This document shows positions 60,677 to 64,000 of a stretch of DNA of 64,000 nt, one piece after another (position 1 is the first letter of the stretch; every line of letters begins with the position of its first letter). The position numbers were made by a program, and so were the translations under genes. The stretch is from contig NC_013521.1 of the NCBI RefSeq assembly GCF_000024925.1, positions 1,550,001-1,614,000 of the forward strand, read 5' to 3'. The stretch is from Sanguibacter keddieii DSM 10542 (GTDB lineage: Bacteria; Actinomycetota; Actinomycetes; Actinomycetales; Cellulomonadaceae). The notes under the pieces were generated by a model, which made no database searches, was not told the DNA's origin, and saw nothing but the letters and a program-made list of their open reading frames with translations.

Positions 60677-61510
60677 ATGGACCACGACGACCAGCCTGAC
60701 GACCGCCACACCCACGCGGCCCGACCGCCGCCCAGCCCTCTCTGGAGGACGATGTTCCGGCGACGCAAGATCAGCAAGCGGCTCGCGAAGGTGCAGCCGG
60801 GGGACCGGAGCGCGCTGAAGGACTTCCGGCTGTGGCAGGGGCTGCACCGGTCGCTGTTCTACCTCGACGACGCCGTCGAGCCGCAGCAGCCGGGGCCCGA
60901 GGGTGCCGCAGGTTCCGCGGGCACAGCCGAGCCCGCCGAGCCCACCCCGGTCTACGCCGTCGACGTCCACCACCTCGCGGACGAGCTCTCCGACCAGATC
61001 GGGGAGGAGGGAGCGAAGGACAAGAAGGTCACGAGCCCCGCCGCGCTCTACCGCGACGGCGTGCAGGTCCACCGGTCCGATCTCCCGGCAACCTTCCCGG
61101 TCCCCGGTGGCGTGGTCGACGTCGCGATCAGCATGTACGGCCTGACCCGCATGCACTACGTCCTCGACGACGGGACCGAGCGGACCCTGCGCCCCGACCG
61201 CACCTCGCTCGAAGGCCTGAGGGCTCGCTTCGGGCGCCGGTTCCCGCGCACCAGCTCGGCGATCGGCGCGGTCGCCGTCGTCGTCCTGCTCGTCGGCCTG
61301 GTGGTCGCCGCACCGCTGGCCCTCGAGATGGTGACCCGGCTCGACATCGTCTCCGATCGCTTCGGCACCTTCACGTCACCGATCAACCTGCCGGCCTGGG
61401 CCAACACCACGCTGCTGGTCGCCGGCATCCTCGCCGCCACCGAGCGGGCTCTCACCCTGCGCAACCACTGGCTGGTCGACCTCGACACCACCGGGACCGC
61501 GCTGGGCTGA
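60677..61510 (+). CDS. Membrane protein of unknown function, two C-terminal helices
   Basis: A 277-residue protein. The first 185 residues are polar and cytosolic, with a basic patch ('MFRRRKISKRLAKV') and 'VYAVDVHHLADELSDQIGEEGAKDKKV'. Two membrane helices lie at about 195-215 ('AIGAVAVVVLLVGLVVAAPLAL') and about 238-258. I recognise no family. The ATG at 60677 has no Shine-Dalgarno; the ATG at 60752 has GGAGG 3 nt upstream and would shorten the protein by 25 residues, so either start is possible. It lies between the glycan operon and the GH2 gene, with a 204-nt gap downstream. Confidence 0.65.
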   Translation: MDHDDQPDDRHTHAARPPPSPLWRTMFRRRKISKRLAKVQPGDRSALKDFRLWQGLHRSLFYLDDAVEPQQPGPEGAAGSAGTAEPAEPTPVYAVDVHHLADELSDQIGEEGAKDKKVTSPAALYRDGVQVHRSDLPATFPVPGGVVDVAISMYGLTRMHYVLDDGTERTLRPDRTSLEGLRARFGRRFPRTSSAIGAVAVVVLLVGLVVAAPLALEMVTRLDIVSDRFGTFTSPINLPAWANTTLLVAGILAATERALTLRNHWLVDLDTTGTALG

Positions 61511-61579
61511 CGGACCCCCGCCCGTCGGCGGTGCCTCTCCCCAGGTGCGTCTCGCGACGCGGACGGACGCCCGTCCGTG

Positions 61580-61623
61580 TTGAGCGCCGTCACCCGACCC
61601 CGATAGTGTTCATCGTTGAACAC
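61580..61623 (+). promoter_or_regulatory. Promoter and operator of the GH2 beta-galactosidase gene
   Basis: TTGAGC (61580-61585) and TAGTGT (61604-61609) are 18 nt apart. A perfect palindrome with 7-bp arms, GTGTTCA-TCGT-TGAACAC (61606-61623), overlaps the -10 and has a central CG as in LacI-family operators. Its core has the same GTTCA-N4-TGAAC form as the site at 60509. Confidence 0.7.
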
Positions 61624-61714
61624 GGCGACGACGCCCTGGCCTCTCCCCGCTCCGGCACCCCTGGTCGGCGCGACCTCGGGCGCCCGTCGCCGACACCGAC
61701 CTCGAGGAGCGCCC

Positions 61715-64000
61715 GTGCCCCGTCACGACACCGTCAGCCTGCCGACCGGGACCGTTCCCGCGCGGTTCCGCCCGCCGACAGGCGCCTCCGACGCCGCGTC
61801 GGTGAGCCTCGACGGCCCGTGGCGCTTCCGGCTGTTCCCGTCGGCCGACACCGGTGCCGACCCTGCAGACCGCGGCGACGAGTGGGACACCATCGAGGTC
61901 CCCGGGCACTGGCAGCTCGCCGGTGCACCCGACACCTGGCCCTACGGCACCCCGGCCTACAGCAACGTGCTCTACCCCTTCCCGGTCGAGCCGCCCTTCG
62001 TGCCCGACGCGAACCCGACGGGGGAGTACCGCCGGACCTTCGAGGTCCCGGCCGGGTGGGCCGCTGACGGTCGCGCCTACCTGCGCTTCGAGGGCGTGGA
62101 CTCGTGGTTCGAGGTGTCGGTCAACGGCGCCGTCGTCGCCACCTCGCACGGCTCCCGCCTGGCGACAGAGATCGACGTCACCGACGTCGTCGTCCCGGGC
62201 GAGAACCTGCTCTCGGTCCGCGTGACCCAGTGGTCGGCGCTCAGCTACGTCGAGGACCAGGACCAGTGGTGGCTGTCGGGCATCTTCCGCAGCGTGACCC
62301 TCGAGCACCGGCCGGAGGCGAGCGTCGCGCACGCGACCGTCGTCGCGGACTACGACCACACCACGGGGACCGGCTCGCTCACCGTCGAGGTCGAGGGATC
62401 TGCCGAGGCTCGCGTCACCGTCCCCGAGCTCGGCATCGACGTCGCGGCCGGCGAGACCGCGACTGCGCAGGTCGAGCCGTGGAGCGCCGAGCGGCCGCGT
62501 CTCTACGACGTGACCGTGACGACGCCGGGGGAGACCGTCACCCTCCGTGCCGGGTTCCGCACCGTCTCGATCGAGGACGGGGTCTTCCTCGTCAACGGCG
62601 CCCCCGTGAAGCTGCGTGGGGTCAACCGCCACGAGTTCGACCCGCTTCGTGGCCGCTCGGTCACCCCGGAGCGCATGCTCGAGGACGTCCTCCTCATGAA
62701 GCGTCACCACGTCAACGCCGTGCGCACCAGCCACTACCCGCCGCACCCGCACTTCCTCGACCTGTGCGACGAGCACGGCCTGTACGTCGTCGACGAGAAC
62801 GACCTCGAGACGCACGGGTTCATCGACGGGGGATGGGTCGGCAACCCCACCGACGACCCGGCGTGGGAGGACGTCCTCGTCGACCGTGTCACCCGGACCG
62901 TCCGCCGCGACGCCCACCACCCGAGCATCGTCCTGTGGTCGCTCGGCAACGAGGCCGGCAGCGGGTGCAACGTCGCCGCCATGACCGCGGCCGTCCGCGC
63001 CCTCGACCCGACCCGCCCGGTGCACTACGAGGGCGACTGGTCCTCCGACGACGTCGACGTGTACTCCCGCATGTACGCGACGAGCGAGGAGACCGAGCTC
63101 ATCGGCCAGGGCGTCGAGGCGCCGCTCGCCCGCGCCGAGGCCGACGCCCGCCGCCGTCAGATGCCGTTCCTGCAGTGCGAGTACGCGCACGCGATGGGCA
63201 ACGGTCCCGGCGGGCTGAGCGACTACGACGCGATCTTCGACCGGTACCCGCGACTCATGGGCGGGTTCATCTGGGAGTGGATCGACCACGGCCTCACGCG
63301 CCGCACCGACGACGGGACCGAGTTCGCGGCCTACGGCGGCGACTTCGGCGAGGACTTCCACGACGGCACCTTCATCGCCGACGGCCTCGTCCTGCCCGAC
63401 CGCACGCCGGCCCCGTCGCTCGTCGAGATGGCCGCGGTCTTCGCACCCGTGCGCCTCGACCCGACGGCCGACGGGACCACCCTGCTGGTCCGCAACCGGT
63501 ACGCCTTCCGCGACACCTCGCACCTGACCTTCGAGTGGACCCTCCACCACGGGGACGACGTCCTCGCCACGGACACCCTCGACGACCTCGTGCTCGCACC
63601 CGGTGAGGAGCGGAGCGTCGCCCCGCCCGCGGGCCTCGACCTGCCGTCGCCCGACCACACCCCGACCTGGTGGACGCTGCGTGCGGTCCAGCACGAGGCC
63701 GACCACCTCGACGCACCGTGGTTCGACGACGCGGCCGGGTCGTTCGTCGTGTCCAGCGGCCAGCTCGCCCTGACCCCGGCCGTCTCCCTGCCGGAGGCGA
63801 CCGGCCGCGCGCAGCAGACCTCGGACGGCTTCACCGTCGGGCACGCGCGCTTCGACGCGCGCGGCACCCTCCTCGAGCTGCACGGGCGCCCGGTGGCCGA
63901 GCTGCGCGTGGACGCCTGGCGCGCACCGACCGACAACGACCGTCGCGAGGGCAGCTGGGTCGACCTCTCGGACGAGAGCGTCTGGAAGGAGAGCGGCCTG
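61715..64000 (+). CDS. lacZ: Beta-galactosidase, GH2 family (3' end outside window)
   Basis: 762 codons are present before the window ends without a stop; full-length LacZ enzymes have about 1000. The N-terminal sandwich domain contains 'IEVPGHWQLAGAPDTWPYG' and 'YLRFEGVDSWFEVSVNG'; 'EDQDQWWLSGIFRSV' is a LacZ signature. The barrel holds the acid/base Glu413 ('LWSLGNEAGSG') and the nucleophile Glu489 ('LQCEYAHAMGNGPG'). The GTG at 61715 has GAGGAG 5 nt upstream. It has no signal peptide and is thus intracellular, like the GH35 and GH78 enzymes. The palindrome in its promoter matches one before the transport operon. Confidence 0.93.
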   Translation, partial: MPRHDTVSLPTGTVPARFRPPTGASDAASVSLDGPWRFRLFPSADTGADPADRGDEWDTIEVPGHWQLAGAPDTWPYGTPAYSNVLYPFPVEPPFVPDANPTGEYRRTFEVPAGWAADGRAYLRFEGVDSWFEVSVNGAVVATSHGSRLATEIDVTDVVVPGENLLSVRVTQWSALSYVEDQDQWWLSGIFRSVTLEHRPEASVAHATVVADYDHTTGTGSLTVEVEGSAEARVTVPELGIDVAAGETATAQVEPWSAERPRLYDVTVTTPGETVTLRAGFRTVSIEDGVFLVNGAPVKLRGVNRHEFDPLRGRSVTPERMLEDVLLMKRHHVNAVRTSHYPPHPHFLDLCDEHGLYVVDENDLETHGFIDGGWVGNPTDDPAWEDVLVDRVTRTVRRDAHHPSIVLWSLGNEAGSGCNVAAMTAAVRALDPTRPVHYEGDWSSDDVDVYSRMYATSEETELIGQGVEAPLARAEADARRRQMPFLQCEYAHAMGNGPGGLSDYDAIFDRYPRLMGGFIWEWIDHGLTRRTDDGTEFAAYGGDFGEDFHDGTFIADGLVLPDRTPAPSLVEMAAVFAPVRLDPTADGTTLLVRNRYAFRDTSHLTFEWTLHHGDDVLATDTLDDLVLAPGEERSVAPPAGLDLPSPDHTPTWWTLRAVQHEADHLDAPWFDDAAGSFVVSSGQLALTPAVSLPEATGRAQQTSDGFTVGHARFDARGTLLELHGRPVAELRVDAWRAPTDNDRREGSWVDLSDESVWKESGL

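Noticed and set aside
61610-63883. A 757-codon minus-strand frame over the GH2 gene
   Set aside because: The plus-strand frame has both catalytic motifs of GH2; the minus-strand frame is a mirror of GC-rich codons.
1-64000. CRISPR arrays, prophage or IS elements
   Set aside because: No regularly spaced repeats with unique spacers, no transposase, integrase or phage structural gene was seen on either strand.

Overview
This is a high-GC (roughly 70%) actinobacterial chromosome segment. Gene content and order (type III glutamine synthetase, dgt and dnaG, fasR-fabD-fabH-acpP-fabF, aceE, DUF3145 and DUF3052 proteins) point to the order Micrococcales, probably close to Cellulomonas, Sanguibacter or Oerskovia; this placement is inferred from content, not from a search. 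There are no IS elements, phage genes or CRISPR arrays. Many genes have no Shine-Dalgarno sequence but carry a -10 hexamer 6-7 nt before the start codon, so leaderless mRNAs are common.

Layout. 1-7.9 kb: a SUKH-like protein, a lipoprotein, an acetyltransferase, glutamine synthetase III, a MerR regulator, a RidA protein, a sucrase/ferredoxin-like protein and dusB. 8.0-17.1 kb: a maltodextrin cluster with an alpha-glucosidase and a LacI regulator on the minus strand, and malE-malF-malG plus a neopullulanase-type GH13 enzyme on the plus strand. The two halves are divided by an intergenic region holding two identical operators in opposite orientation. 17.2-28.3 kb: dgt and dnaG, separated by about 7.8 kb carrying a sigma-factor pair, a Nudix hydrolase, an isoaspartyl peptidase, and a translationally coupled fbiC / alpha-beta hydrolase / Baeyer-Villiger monooxygenase operon. 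28.3-34.6 kb: a methyltransferase, a PAP2 phosphatase, two tRNAs, def, a DUF3145 protein and a membrane O-acyltransferase.

34.6-44.8 kb: the fatty-acid synthesis operon under its own regulator FasR, a TPR-like protein, pyruvate dehydrogenase E1 (aceE), a DUF3052 protein, an AhpE-type peroxiredoxin and tRNA-Val. 44.9-48.8 kb: an orphan antitoxin, an SDR, an aldo/keto reductase with an Atu4866-domain partner, and a divergent XRE regulator. 48.8-64 kb: a glycan-use locus. A seven-gene minus-strand operon encodes a peptide-family ABC importer, a LacI regulator, a GH35 beta-galactosidase and a GH78 alpha-L-rhamnosidase. A GH2 beta-galactosidase on the plus strand runs off the window.

The two sugar loci share one logic: a lipoprotein-dependent importer, cytoplasmic glycosidases without signal peptides, and a local LacI-type regulator with visible palindromic operators. 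The most unusual observation is that the CofH half of the fused FO synthase FbiC has lost, in frame, the whole region holding its radical-SAM cysteine triad, while the CofG half keeps its triad. Also notable are a GTTCA-N4-TGAAC palindrome shared by the glycan operon and the GH2 gene, and the high density of apparently leaderless genes.
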